DNA of 64,000 nt, taken from Paenibacillaceae bacterium (GTDB taxonomy: Bacteria > Bacillota > Clostridia > Lachnospirales > Lachnospiraceae). Under the pieces are notes generated by a model that was not told the DNA's origin, ran no database searches, and saw only the letters and a list, made by a program, of their open reading frames with translations. The position numbers were made by a program, and so were the translations under genes. The stretch is from contig SVDU01000004.1 in NCBI GenBank assembly GCA_015057705.1, positions 62,001 through 126,000 of the forward strand. Reading direction: 5' to 3'. Positions 52,117 through 61,339 of the stretch are shown here, one piece after another (position 1 is the stretch's first letter; each line of letters begins with the position of its first letter).

Positions 52117-52857
52117 ATGAATGAGACCATAAGAACAATTCAGAATCACAGATCAATCAGAAGCTTTCTGGATAAAGAGGTAGATGACGTTATCATCGAC
52201 GAGATCCTAAGGGCTGCACAGTCCATGCCCAATTCGATTAATGGCCAGCAGAGTTCGGTAATAGTAATTAAGGATAAAGAAACAAAGGCAAAAATAGCCC
52301 AGCTGGCCGGTGGTCAGAAATGGGTGGAAGATGCACCGGTATTTCTTCTGTTCGTACTTGATTTTTATAAAACCAGTCTTGCGGCTGAGAAAAACGGGCT
52401 GACACAGGTGATACACGAGAGTGTGGAAGGAACCATGGCTGGAACCTTTGATGCAGGACTTTCAATGGGCGCTGCAATTATAGCCGCAGAGTCGCTGAAT
52501 CTTGGGATTGTACCAATCGGCGGAGTGCGTAAAAATCCAGGTGAAATCATAAAGCTTTTGAATCTTCCCCCTTATACCTATCCGGCAGTTGGCCTGGCAG
52601 TGGGATATCCAAAAGACGAATCACACAAGAAACCAAGACTTCCATTTTCCACATTTCGTCACAATGAAGTTTACCACACAGAGGTAATGAAAGAAGCCAT
52701 CGACCGGTACGATTTGGAGATGGAAGATTATTTAAAAGAAGTGGGGCGTCAGCAGGAAGGGAACTGGAGTAAATATACCTCGGGAATTTATCAGAATGTT
52801 TATTACCCCGATGTCTATCCGACCATGAAAGATCAGAAGTTTTTAAATGACAAATAA
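52117..52857 (+). CDS. NfsA-type NADPH-dependent nitroreductase
   Basis: A 246-residue FMN oxidoreductase of the NfsA/FRP group. It begins RTIQNHRSIRSFLDK, a typical FMN phosphate site, then SMPNSINGQQSS and GLGIVPIGGVRKNP-like text (LNLGIVPIGGVRKNP), and GLAVGYP. Such enzymes reduce flavin, nitroaromatics or quinones. AAAGGAG precedes ATG 52117. It is in an operon with DUF1304. Confidence 0.92.
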   Translation: MNETIRTIQNHRSIRSFLDKEVDDVIIDEILRAAQSMPNSINGQQSSVIVIKDKETKAKIAQLAGGQKWVEDAPVFLLFVLDFYKTSLAAEKNGLTQVIHESVEGTMAGTFDAGLSMGAAIIAAESLNLGIVPIGGVRKNPGEIIKLLNLPPYTYPAVGLAVGYPKDESHKKPRLPFSTFRHNEVYHTEVMKEAIDRYDLEMEDYLKEVGRQQEGNWSKYTSGIYQNVYYPDVYPTMKDQKFLNDK

Positions 52858-52898
52858 AAGAAAGGGAAAGCTGCAACATACAGCTTTCCCTTTCTTTA
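52857..52898. terminator. Bidirectional terminator between nitroreductase and ABC-F genes
   Basis: AAAGAAAGGGAAAGCTG (52857-52873) and CAGCTTTCCCTTTCTTT (52881-52897) form a 17-pair stem with a T run on either side. Confidence 0.9.
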
Positions 52899-54809
52899 TT
52901 CTGCCAGCTCACCCCAAAGCTCATACAGCTCTTCCAGACGTTTGCTGATCATCTCTTTTTCCAGGTTTAATTCCATAAGTTTTGGTACATCTGTGAAAAT
53001 CTCTTCTTTTACAAGAAGCTCATCGATTTCCCCGTCTCTGGTTTCCAGTTTATGAATTTCTTCTTCTGTTTTTTTCAGTTCGTTCTGGCGTTTGCGGATC
53101 TTTGCCTGTTCTTCCTTTTGGGCTTTCCAGTCAAGCTTTATCCCGGAAGTATCTTCCCCGGTTACTACAGCAGATTCGGCCACCGGGGTCAAAAGACCTG
53201 TCATAATATCCTTCTTTTCCAGATAATAATCGTAATTCCCAATATAGTTAACAAGGGTCTGGTTGGTGAGGTCCAGAATTCGTGTGGCGGTCTTATTAAT
53301 AAAATAACGGTCATGGGATACGTAAAGCACGGTACCGGTGTAATTGACCAGGGCGCCTTCCAGTATCTCTTTGGAGGTGATATCCAAATGGTTGGTCGGC
53401 TCGTCAAGAATCAGAAAATTGGCTTCAGAAAGCATAAGCTTTGCCAGAGAAACACGTCCCCGTTCTCCACCGCTTAAGTCCTTAATCCGTTTATATACGT
53501 CATCCCCTGTAAAGAGAAAGGCGGCCAGGATATTACGGATCTGGGTATTGTTCATATATGGATAGGTATCCTGAAGTTCATCGAATAAAGTTTTGTCCAT
53601 ATGAAGAACCTGATGCTCCTGGTCATAATATCCGATATGTACCTTGGAGCCTAAGGAAACTTCTCCCTGATCGGGCGCCAGTATGCCGTTTAATATTTTT
53701 AAAATTGTGGTTTTTCCGGTTCCGTTGCCGCCGATAATGGCAACCCGTTCTCCACGCTTGACTTCAAAACCGATGTGTTCAAAAAGGAGATTGTCTCCAA
53801 ATGATTTTTTTAAATCTTTAACAGTCAGTACGTCATTTCCACTGATTACGTTGGGTTCCAGCTGGATGCGCATCTCGTCGTTTACCTCGGCAGGTTTTTC
53901 TAACAACTCGATCTTGTCCAGCATCTTTTCCCTGCTTTCTGCCCGCCGTATGGATTTTTCCCTGTTAAACGATTTTAATTTTGTAATTACTTCTTCCTGA
54001 TGTCTGATTTCCTGCTGCTGGTTTAGATAGGCCTTCATCTTAGCTTCGCGAATCATGGCTCTTTTGCTGCTGTACTCCGTATAGTTACCCTGATATACGG
54101 ACAAAATTCCATTATCCAGCTCAATGATCTTTGTCACCACACGGTTTAAAAAGTATCGGTCATGGGCTACGATGATTACGCTGCCGTCATAATTAATCAG
54201 ATAACCTTCCAGCCAGGCAATGGAGTCCATATCCAGATGGTTGGTAGGCTCATCAAGCAGGATGATGTCTGGTTTTGTAAGAAGAAGGCGTCCTAAAGCT
54301 ACCCTGGTTTTCTGCCCGCCGGAAAGAGCAGATACCGGTTTTTGAAAATCATCTTCTGTAAAACCAAGACCTTTTAATACGCCGGTAACCTCACTTCGGT
54401 AAGCGTAGCCGTTTTGCAGCTCAAATTCATGGTTTAAGCGGCTGTAAACGGTAAGCATCTCATCCAGTTCCTCGCCAGTGGCGTGCTTCATATCCAGCTC
54501 AAGTTTGCGGATTTTCCCTTCCATATCCATAAGTGGACGTTTCACTTCCAGAACCTCTTCATAGACCGTCCGGTCTCCGGATAAATCCTGATGCTGTGAT
54601 AAATAGCCTAAGGTTTTTCCCTTGGATATAACCACCTCTCCTTCATCAGATGCCAGTTCACCGATAATCATTTTTAACAAAGTGGATTTACCGGCTCCGT
54701 TAATTCCTACAATGGCGGCTTTCTCATGGTCTTCTATATGAAAGGAAGCGTGTTTAATCACTTCGTTGGTGCCAAATGCTTTACTGATATTGCTGCATGA
54801 GAGAATCAT
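52896..54809 (-). CDS. ABC-F family ATPase (YdiF/Uup-like)
   Basis: A 637-residue soluble protein with two ABC ATPase domains. Walker A is GINGAGKST (about 35-43) and GGNGTGKTT (about 358-366); ABC signatures are LSGGQKTRVALG and LSGGERGRVSLA; Walker B is LLDEPTNHLD and LILDEPTNHLD. A linker of about 70-80 residues and a C-terminal coiled coil mark the ABC-F class, which acts on ribosomes and not in transport. The particular subgroup, and any antibiotic resistance, cannot be told. The start is ATG 54809 with GGAGGAAAG upstream. Confidence 0.93.
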   Translation of the reverse strand: MILSCSNISKAFGTNEVIKHASFHIEDHEKAAIVGINGAGKSTLLKMIIGELASDEGEVVISKGKTLGYLSQHQDLSGDRTVYEEVLEVKRPLMDMEGKIRKLELDMKHATGEELDEMLTVYSRLNHEFELQNGYAYRSEVTGVLKGLGFTEDDFQKPVSALSGGQKTRVALGRLLLTKPDIILLDEPTNHLDMDSIAWLEGYLINYDGSVIIVAHDRYFLNRVVTKIIELDNGILSVYQGNYTEYSSKRAMIREAKMKAYLNQQQEIRHQEEVITKLKSFNREKSIRRAESREKMLDKIELLEKPAEVNDEMRIQLEPNVISGNDVLTVKDLKKSFGDNLLFEHIGFEVKRGERVAIIGGNGTGKTTILKILNGILAPDQGEVSLGSKVHIGYYDQEHQVLHMDKTLFDELQDTYPYMNNTQIRNILAAFLFTGDDVYKRIKDLSGGERGRVSLAKLMLSEANFLILDEPTNHLDITSKEILEGALVNYTGTVLYVSHDRYFINKTATRILDLTNQTLVNYIGNYDYYLEKKDIMTGLLTPVAESAVVTGEDTSGIKLDWKAQKEEQAKIRKRQNELKKTEEEIHKLETRDGEIDELLVKEEIFTDVPKLMELNLEKEMISKRLEELYELWGELAE

Positions 54810-54897
54810 GGTTTCTTTCCTCCTGAATAAAATGGGACAATAGTACCAGTATAATATAGGTCCATTTATTTTTCAAGGATACAATCGTAAAACTCGT

Positions 54898-54926
54898 TTG
54901 ACATTATTTTATCACGCAGTTATAAT
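54898..54926 (+). promoter_or_regulatory. Consensus SigA promoter of rex
   Basis: TTGACA (54898-54903), 17 bases and TATAAT (54921-54926): both hexamers are perfect. Confidence 0.8.
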
Positions 54927-54963
54927 GGTGATAGTTAAATTCTAAGTAAAAGAAGGTGAAGAT

Positions 54964-55617
54964 GTGGCAGATAAAGAAATTTCAAAAGCAGTGATTGCCA
55001 GGCTTCCCAGGTATTATCGTCATCTGGGAGAGCTTATGGAGGATGGAGTGGAACGTATTTCCTCTAATGAGCTGAGTTTGCGTATGAAAGTGACCGCTTC
55101 TCAGATACGCCAGGATCTTAATAATTTCGGCGGATTCGGACAGCAGGGTTATGGATATAATGTGAAGTACTTATATACAGAGATAGCGAAGATATTAGGA
55201 ATTGACAGACAGCACAATTTAGTGATTATTGGTGCGGGCAATTTAGGACAGGCGATTGCAAATTATGCAAATTTCGAAAAGCGTGGTTTTTTAATCAAAG
55301 GAATGTTTGATATCAATCCACGTCTGATCGGTCTGGTTGTTCGCGGAATTGAGATCCGAAGTGTAGATGATCTGGAACAGTTTGTAAAAGATAATGATGT
55401 TCAGATTGCAGCCCTGACCATACCAAAGACCAAGGCACCGGAAATTGCAGACCGTCTTGTAAGGGCAGGCATCAAGGCTATCTGGAATTTCGCTCATACA
55501 GACTTAACTGTGCCGGATGATGTTGTGGTAGAGAATGTACACTTATCAGAGAGTCTGATGAGACTGTCTTACCGGGTCTGCAGCATGCAGGATAACTCGG
55601 TTGATGAAAAGAACTGA
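54964..55617 (+). CDS. rex: Redox-sensing transcriptional repressor Rex
   Basis: A 217-residue repressor that binds DNA when the NADH/NAD+ ratio is low. The N-terminal winged helix reads VTASQIRQDLNNFGGFGQQGYGY, the Rossmann motif is VIIGAGNLGQAIANY, and the C-terminal helix swaps between monomers. It starts with GTG at 54964, with AAGAAGGTGAA upstream. The gene heads a run with nnrD, alr and endoA, and targets usually include fermentation genes not in this window. Confidence 0.94.
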   Translation: MADKEISKAVIARLPRYYRHLGELMEDGVERISSNELSLRMKVTASQIRQDLNNFGGFGQQGYGYNVKYLYTEIAKILGIDRQHNLVIIGAGNLGQAIANYANFEKRGFLIKGMFDINPRLIGLVVRGIEIRSVDDLEQFVKDNDVQIAALTIPKTKAPEIADRLVRAGIKAIWNFAHTDLTVPDDVVVENVHLSESLMRLSYRVCSMQDNSVDEKN

Positions 55618-55643
55618 CAATAAGCAAAGAACAGTTAATATGC

Positions 55644-55687
55644 CTGCCGGCAGCCAAAGAGGAATTTTCCCTCTTTGCTGCCGGTAG
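55644..55687 (+). terminator. Long hairpin between rex and nnrD
   Basis: CTGCCGGCAGCCAAAGAGG (55644-55662) and CCTCTTTGCTGCCGGTAG (55670-55687) nearly complement each other. There is no good T run, so termination is partial at best. Confidence 0.5.
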
Positions 55688-55714
55688 TTTGCTATGGAGA
55701 AAGGCGGGTGCAGT

Positions 55715-57241
55715 ATGAGATATCTGGTAACGGGAGAACAGATGAAGCAGGTTGACCAATTTACCATAGAACAAATTGGTATTCCATCACTGGTACTGAT
55801 GGAGCGGGCAGCCCTGACCGTTTTTAAAGAAGCAGTAACTCATGTGAAACAGGCGGAACCGGTGTGGGTGCTGTGCGGGAGCGGCAACAACGGTGCTGAT
55901 GGAATCGCTGTTGCCAGAATGCTTCATATAAGCGGTTATCATGTTCTGGTTATTCTAGCTGGAAAAAAGGACAAAGGAAGCAGTGAATATTTAACCCAGC
56001 TCTCCATTGCAGAGAAAACAGGTGTAAAAGTAATGGAAGGCATGGAGGGAAACCCGGGAACCTTCAGTCTGCTCATTGACGCGCTGTTTGGCGTAGGACT
56101 TGACAGGGAGATTCTTGGTACCCATCTGGAGATTATGAAATCCGTAATCAGGTGTAAACCGGAATTTACAATAGCAGTGGATATTCCTTCCGGCATTCAC
56201 TCCAATACCGGACAGATTATGGGAACTGCAATCCCCGCAGATTTAACGGTTACATTCGGATATGAAAAACTTGGCACCATGCTGTACCCTGGAAAAGAAT
56301 ACAGCGGCAGGGTGATTGTAGAGGATATTGGTTTTCCTCCTGAAAGTATCAATTATGTAAAAACCGAATATTTTACATTTCAGGAGACTGACATGACGCT
56401 GATCCCCAGTAGGCCGGCCTATTCCAATAAAGGCAGCTTTGGTAAAGTTCTCCTGGTTGCTGGTTCCACAAACATGAGCGGGGCTGCATATTTAAGTGCA
56501 CTTTCCTCTTATCGGACTGGTGCTGGTCTGGTTCGGATCTTTACTGTAGAGGAAAACAGGGAAATTTTGCAGACCTTACTTCCTGAAGCTGTGATTGTTT
56601 CCTACCGGTCATCAGATGCTGAACGGAAATCGGAGAACTTTGAACAGCTTTTGATTGAACAGTGTGAGTGGGCCAGTGTGATTGTTTTGGGACCGGGACT
56701 GGGGCAGGGTATTTATGTGAAAAATCTGGTGGAATCCATTCTTGTAAATGCCTATGTTCCGGTAATTGTAGATGCTGACGGACTGAATACCATTGCCAGT
56801 AATCCGGAGCTTACCAGTTATTACACGGAGAATATTATCATTACTCCTCATCTTGGAGAGATGGCAAGACTTACCGGAAGCTCGGTAGAACTAATAAAAA
56901 AACATCTCATTCAGACAGCCAGAGAGTATGCGGACCGTTTTGGTATAACCTGCATATTAAAAGATGCGGTTACCATTGCTGCTCTTAATGATCAGAGAAC
57001 CTATGTAAACAGCAGCGGGAACAGTTCCATGGCAAAGGCAGGAGCAGGAGATGTACTGACCGGAATTCTGGCCGGGTTACTGGCAATGGGAATGGAAGGA
57101 CCGGATGCAGCAGCACTGGGTGTATGGCTTCACGGACTGGCGGGGGATATGAGAAAGAAGAAATATGGAGATTACAGTCTTCTTGCCAGAGAACTGGCTG
57201 ATGAGACTGGTATAATATTGCAGGAGCGAACGAGGGAATAA
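55715..57241 (+). CDS. nnrD: Bifunctional NAD(P)H-hydrate epimerase/dehydratase
   Basis: A 508-residue fusion that repairs damaged NAD(P)H hydrates. The N-terminal YjeF domain (about 1-215) has GSGNNGADGIAVAR and IDALFGVGLDR, and epimerises the R form. The C-terminal ADP-dependent dehydratase domain (about 230-508) has SFGKVLLVAGS, VLGPGLGQG, IVDADGLN and the NSSMAKAGAGDVLTG anion-hole region. ATG 55715 is taken, with AAAGGCGG upstream. alr follows after three bases. Confidence 0.93.
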   Translation: MRYLVTGEQMKQVDQFTIEQIGIPSLVLMERAALTVFKEAVTHVKQAEPVWVLCGSGNNGADGIAVARMLHISGYHVLVILAGKKDKGSSEYLTQLSIAEKTGVKVMEGMEGNPGTFSLLIDALFGVGLDREILGTHLEIMKSVIRCKPEFTIAVDIPSGIHSNTGQIMGTAIPADLTVTFGYEKLGTMLYPGKEYSGRVIVEDIGFPPESINYVKTEYFTFQETDMTLIPSRPAYSNKGSFGKVLLVAGSTNMSGAAYLSALSSYRTGAGLVRIFTVEENREILQTLLPEAVIVSYRSSDAERKSENFEQLLIEQCEWASVIVLGPGLGQGIYVKNLVESILVNAYVPVIVDADGLNTIASNPELTSYYTENIIITPHLGEMARLTGSSVELIKKHLIQTAREYADRFGITCILKDAVTIAALNDQRTYVNSSGNSSMAKAGAGDVLTGILAGLLAMGMEGPDAAALGVWLHGLAGDMRKKKYGDYSLLARELADETGIILQERTRE

Positions 57242-57244
57242 ATC

Positions 57245-58432
57245 ATGAAAACATATGGAAGGGTATATGAAGCAGTAGATTTAGATGCAATCCAGTACAA
57301 CATGGAAGAGATGAAAGCAAATTTAAAGCCGGATACAAAGATGATCGGAGTTGTAAAATCCGATGGATATGGTCATGGTTCTGTTCCAGTGGCTCAGGCA
57401 ATTGATCCTTATGTGTGGGGATATGCAGTGGCTACCGTGGAAGAAGGCGTAATACTTAGAAAACATGGAATCACAAAGCCCATTCTGGTTCTTGGAGTGG
57501 TTCCATATGATGGCTATCAGCTTCTGGTGGATTATGATATCAGCTCTGCCGCATTTCAGCTGAAGAAAGCCATGCGCCTTTCTGAACTGGCTGAAAAAGC
57601 AGGAAAGAAAGCTGTGGTTCATCTGGCACTTGATACCGGTATGAGCCGGATTGGATACCCGGTGACGCAGGAAGCAGCGGAGGAAGCGGCAAAGATCTGC
57701 AGACTGCCTGGGATATATGCGGAAGGGCTCTTTACTCATTTCGCAAAGGCGGATGAAACGGATAAAAAAGCAACGGGATCACAGATTGAGAAATTTCAGG
57801 CATTTGTAGATATGCTGGGCGAAAGAGGAATTACCATTCCTGTCCTTCACTGTTCCAACAGTGCAGGAATTATTGATTTGCAGGAGGCTAATTTTCATCT
57901 GGTCCGTGCAGGAATTTCTATCTATGGGTTGTATCCTTCCACAGAAGTAAAAAAAGAACCTGTAAAGTTAAAACCTGCCATGGAGTTAAAGAGTACCATT
58001 ACCTACATAAAAAAAATCGGACCTGGAACTTCTGTCAGCTACGGTGGAACGTTTACTGCCGAACAGGAAATGACAGTGGCTACAATCCCCGTGGGATATG
58101 GAGATGGCTATCCAAGAAATCTATCCGGAAAAGGAGAGGTCTTAATCAGGGGACAGCGGGCTAAAATTCTTGGAAGGGTGTGTATGGATCAGTTTATGGT
58201 TGATGTCACATTGATTGAGGGAGCCAAAGAAGAGGATGAGGTTGTTTTAGTTGGCAGACAGGGAAAGGAACAGATTACAGTGGAAGAACTGGCTCAGTGG
58301 TGCGGCGGCTTTCATTACGAAATTCTCTGTGACATCAGCAAACGGGTGCCCAGGGTTTATATGGAACACGGTGAAGTAGTGGGAACCAAAGATTATTTTA
58401 ACGATTGTTACAGCGCCTTTTTAAAGGGGTAA
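57245..58432 (+). CDS. alr: Alanine racemase
   Basis: A 395-residue PLP enzyme that makes D-alanine for peptidoglycan and acts in spore germination control. Lys38 in VVKSDGYGHG binds PLP and Tyr266 in VSYGGTF is the second base; GYGDGYPRNLS and VCMDQFMVDVT are family blocks. AACGAGGG lies before ATG 57245, three bases after nnrD ends, so the two are coupled. An endoA-type gene follows, as in B. subtilis. Confidence 0.95.
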   Translation: MKTYGRVYEAVDLDAIQYNMEEMKANLKPDTKMIGVVKSDGYGHGSVPVAQAIDPYVWGYAVATVEEGVILRKHGITKPILVLGVVPYDGYQLLVDYDISSAAFQLKKAMRLSELAEKAGKKAVVHLALDTGMSRIGYPVTQEAAEEAAKICRLPGIYAEGLFTHFAKADETDKKATGSQIEKFQAFVDMLGERGITIPVLHCSNSAGIIDLQEANFHLVRAGISIYGLYPSTEVKKEPVKLKPAMELKSTITYIKKIGPGTSVSYGGTFTAEQEMTVATIPVGYGDGYPRNLSGKGEVLIRGQRAKILGRVCMDQFMVDVTLIEGAKEEDEVVLVGRQGKEQITVEELAQWCGGFHYEILCDISKRVPRVYMEHGEVVGTKDYFNDCYSAFLKG

Positions 58433-58547
58433 TAACCAACTCCATGTCCATATCATATGATAAGGTATGCGGCGGAAAAACTTAAGTGAATACACGAGTC
58501 AAAGTAGGTCAATAATAGACTTAAATAAATTGACGGAGTGTGAGAAT

Positions 58548-58895
58548 GTGATAATCAGACGTGGAGACATTTATTATGCCGATCTAAGACCGGTAGTAGG
58601 CTCTGAACAGGGCGGGATTCGCCCGGTTCTTATTATACAAAATGACATCGGTAATAAGCACAGTCCCACGGTGATCTGTGCAGCGATTACCTCAAGAATG
58701 AATAAGGCAAAGCTGCCTACCCATGTGGAACTGGATACGAAAAAGTGCGATATGATCAAGGATTCAGTTATACTTTTGGAACAGCTGCGGACCATTGACA
58801 AGCAGAGACTGAAAGAGAAAATTTGTCATATTGATGAAAAACTGCAGCAGGAAGTGGACTGTGCATTAAGAATCAGCTTAGAACTGAATACATAG
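58548..58895 (+). CDS. MazF/EndoA-family mRNA interferase
   Basis: A 115-residue toxin-like endoribonuclease of the PemK/MazF family. It begins [30 protein letters not shown], with the conserved RPVLI strand and [11 protein letters not shown], and [17 protein letters not shown] near the end. Length equals B. subtilis EndoA (116) with a GTG start at 58548 (GGAG nine bases upstream). The frame is open back to ATG 58467, giving 27 extra residues but a poor ribosome site. No antitoxin gene fits in the 115 bases after alr. Confidence 0.85.
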   Translation: MIIRRGDIYYADLRPVVGSEQGGIRPVLIIQNDIGNKHSPTVICAAITSRMNKAKLPTHVELDTKKCDMIKDSVILLEQLRTIDKQRLKEKICHIDEKLQQEVDCALRISLELNT

Positions 58896-58990
58896 TTCAC
58901 CATTGACGGAATGCTGATAAAATGGTATATTCTTAAATAGTTGTGAGAAAAAATACGAAAGAAAATCAACAAAAGGAGTAGAATTTTCAG

Positions 58991-60397
58991 ATGGACGATG
59001 GCAATCCGCTTATACGCGTGATTATTTTTATTGCTTTTATCGTATTGGATGCAATTTTTTATGGATTTGGTGCAGCAATTCAGAATGTGAATACGACAGA
59101 ATTGGAACATCAGATGGAAGAAGGCAGCGAGAAAGCTGGAAAACTGCTGCATATCGTTAACAGACCAACCAGATTTGTGAACACCATACAGATCACCACC
59201 AACCTGATTGGTATGGTGACGGGAGCGTTTGTGTTAGGACAGTTTAAGATCTGGCTGGAGGCAATCTTAAGCCGGGGGAGCGATGGCCCCAACCGGTGGA
59301 TTTCTCTTTTCAGTCTTTTCCTTGTAGGTGCCTGCTTAATTATTCTGCTGATCAGCTTCGGTATTATTATTCCCAAGCGCTGTGCAGCTGAGAATCCGGA
59401 AAAGTGGGGATACCGTATGCTTCCCGCAGTAACTTTTATTATGATTCCCCTGATTCCCTTTGCGTGGGTTGCAAACCTGATTGCATTCATAGTTCTTAAG
59501 GTCATGGGTATTGATATGGCATCAGACAATGAGAACGTAACCGAAGAAGACATTATGTCTATGGTAAATGAGGGCCATGAACAGGGTGTGTTAGAAGCCA
59601 GGGAAGCGGAGATGATCACCAATATCTTTGAACTCAATGACAAGGAAGCTGCGGATATCATGACTCACAGAAAGAATCTGGTTTCCTTAGACGGAGAGAT
59701 GCTGTTAAAAGAAGCGGTGACATTTATCCTGACAGAGGGGTATAATTCCCGGTATCCGGTCTATAAAAAAGATGTGGATGACATCATTGGTATTCTTCAC
59801 ATGAAGGATGCACTGATTGCCGCTGAGATAGAAGAGAATGGCAGCCGGCAGCTCTGGGAGATTGAAGGACTTTTAAGAGAGGCTCATTTTATTCCCGAAA
59901 CCAGGAATCTTGATACGCTGTTTAAAGAGATGCAGTCCAGAAAGATCCACATGGTAATTGTGGTTGATGAATATGGTCAGACTTCCGGTATTGTTACCAT
60001 GGAAGACATTCTGGAAGAGATTGTAGGCAATATTCTTGACGAGTATGATATGGATGAAGAATATATCGTACCATCAGATGACGGTACTTACGTTATGAAT
60101 GGTATGACAACCCTTGAAGACGTGGAACGGGCATTAGACATTGAATTTGATGAGGAGGATTATGACTCCTATGATACAATAAATGGTCTGCTTATTTCCA
60201 GGCTGGACCGGATTCCCCAGGAAGGGGAAGAATCAGAAGTATCCATTATGGGTTATCGGTTTAAGATCCTTCAGGTGGAGAACAAGATGATTCAGACAGT
60301 CCGTGTCTGGAAGGAAGAGCCAGAGGTGCTTTCTGAGGTAGACAAAACGGTCAGAAAAACGGAATCCGAGTTAAAAGACTCTGAAAAAGAATCATAA
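58991..60397 (+). CDS. CNNM/CorC-type (HlyC) membrane protein with CBS pair
   Basis: A 468-residue protein. A DUF21 (CNNM) membrane domain with three to four helices spans about 5-175. A CBS pair follows (about 205-335; IMTHRKNLVSLD and IHMVIVVDEYGQTSGIVTMEDILEEIVG), then a CorC_HlyC domain (about 350-440). Such proteins affect Mg2+ or Co2+ movement. AAAGGAG lies 12 bases before ATG 58991. It is separated from yebC by a strong terminator. Confidence 0.92.
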   Translation: MDDGNPLIRVIIFIAFIVLDAIFYGFGAAIQNVNTTELEHQMEEGSEKAGKLLHIVNRPTRFVNTIQITTNLIGMVTGAFVLGQFKIWLEAILSRGSDGPNRWISLFSLFLVGACLIILLISFGIIIPKRCAAENPEKWGYRMLPAVTFIMIPLIPFAWVANLIAFIVLKVMGIDMASDNENVTEEDIMSMVNEGHEQGVLEAREAEMITNIFELNDKEAADIMTHRKNLVSLDGEMLLKEAVTFILTEGYNSRYPVYKKDVDDIIGILHMKDALIAAEIEENGSRQLWEIEGLLREAHFIPETRNLDTLFKEMQSRKIHMVIVVDEYGQTSGIVTMEDILEEIVGNILDEYDMDEEYIVPSDDGTYVMNGMTTLEDVERALDIEFDEEDYDSYDTINGLLISRLDRIPQEGEESEVSIMGYRFKILQVENKMIQTVRVWKEEPEVLSEVDKTVRKTESELKDSEKES

Positions 60398-60400
60398 GCG

Positions 60401-60463
60401 CACAGCTGCCAGAACTTTCCTGCATCAGACAGGAAGGATATGGCAGCTGTGTATTGTTTTTTT
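60401..60463 (+). terminator. Terminator after the CNNM gene
   Basis: CACAGCTGCCA (60401-60411) and TGGCAGCTGTG (60441-60451), then a T run at 60456-60463. Confidence 0.85.
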
Positions 60464-60464
60464 C

Positions 60465-60493
60465 TTGCAAGATGAAATAAATAGTGATAGAAT
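60465..60493 (+). promoter_or_regulatory. Promoter of the yebC-family gene
   Basis: TTGCAA (60465-60470), 17 bases and TAGAAT (60488-60493), with TG one base before the -10. Confidence 0.65.
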
Positions 60494-60558
60494 AGAAAAG
60501 ATGTTATTTTCCGATATAAAGAGGACGAAATAGAGAAAGAAAAGGAGTGTTGGAAGCG

Positions 60559-61287
60559 ATGTCAGGTCATTCAAAGTTCGCAAATATTAAGCACAAAAAA
60601 GAAAGAAACGATTCCGCAAAAGGTAAAATATTTACTGTAATCGGAAGAGAAATTGCAGTAGCGGTTAAAGAAGGCGGATCAGACCCTGCGAACAACAGTA
60701 GGCTCCGTGATGTTATTGCGAAAGCAAAAGCCAACAACATGCCCAATGACACCATTGACAGGGGCATTAAAAAAGCTGCCGGAGATGCCAATTCTGTTAA
60801 CTATGAGACAATTACATACGAAGGATACGGGCCCAATGGAGTGGCGATCATCGTAGATACTCTGACAGACAATAAAAACCGGACTGCTGCCAACGTGAAG
60901 AACGCATTTACAAAAGGCGGCGGAAACGTGGGAACTCCAGGCTGTGTATCTTTTATGTTTGACAAAAAGGGACAGATCATTATAGATAAAGAAGAATGTG
61001 ATATGGATGCTGATGAGCTTATGATGATTGCTCTGGATGCAGGTGCAGAAGATTTCTCAGAAGAAGAGGACAGCTACGAAGTACTGATTGCGCCAGAAGA
61101 GTTCAGCGCAGTACGCGAAGCATTGGAAGCAGCAAAAATCCCTATGATTCAGGCTGAAGTTACCATGATTCCACAGACATGGGTGGAGCTGACTGACGAG
61201 GATTCATTAAAGAAGATGAACCGGATTCTGGATCTGTTAGATGCAGAAGATGATGTACAGGCGACCTATCATAACTGGGACGAATAA
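60559..61287 (+). CDS. YebC/PmpR-family protein
   Basis: A 242-residue protein of the YebC/TACO1 family. It starts [18 protein letters not shown] and contains [24 protein letters not shown] and [15 protein letters not shown], all strongly conserved. Once called regulators, these proteins are now linked to translation of proline-rich stretches. ATG 60559 gives the standard N-terminus, with AAAGGAG upstream. Confidence 0.94.
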   Translation: MSGHSKFANIKHKKERNDSAKGKIFTVIGREIAVAVKEGGSDPANNSRLRDVIAKAKANNMPNDTIDRGIKKAAGDANSVNYETITYEGYGPNGVAIIVDTLTDNKNRTAANVKNAFTKGGGNVGTPGCVSFMFDKKGQIIIDKEECDMDADELMMIALDAGAEDFSEEEDSYEVLIAPEEFSAVREALEAAKIPMIQAEVTMIPQTWVELTDEDSLKKMNRILDLLDAEDDVQATYHNWDE

Positions 61288-61296
61288 ATTAAAACG

Positions 61297-61330
61297 GGCA
61301 TGCACGGGAATAAGTGCATGCCTTTTTATT
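61297..61330. terminator. Terminator of yebC
   Basis: GGCATGCAC (61297-61305) and GTGCATGCC (61314-61322), then TTTTTATT. The opposing receptor gene ends at 61340 and may also use it. Confidence 0.85.
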
Positions 61331-61339
61331 ATAGATCCC

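Noticed and set aside
59110-59661. A 183-codon frame antisense to the CNNM membrane gene
   Set aside because: Its hydrophobic look comes from the complementary strand of membrane helices. No start signals, and the plus-strand gene is certain.
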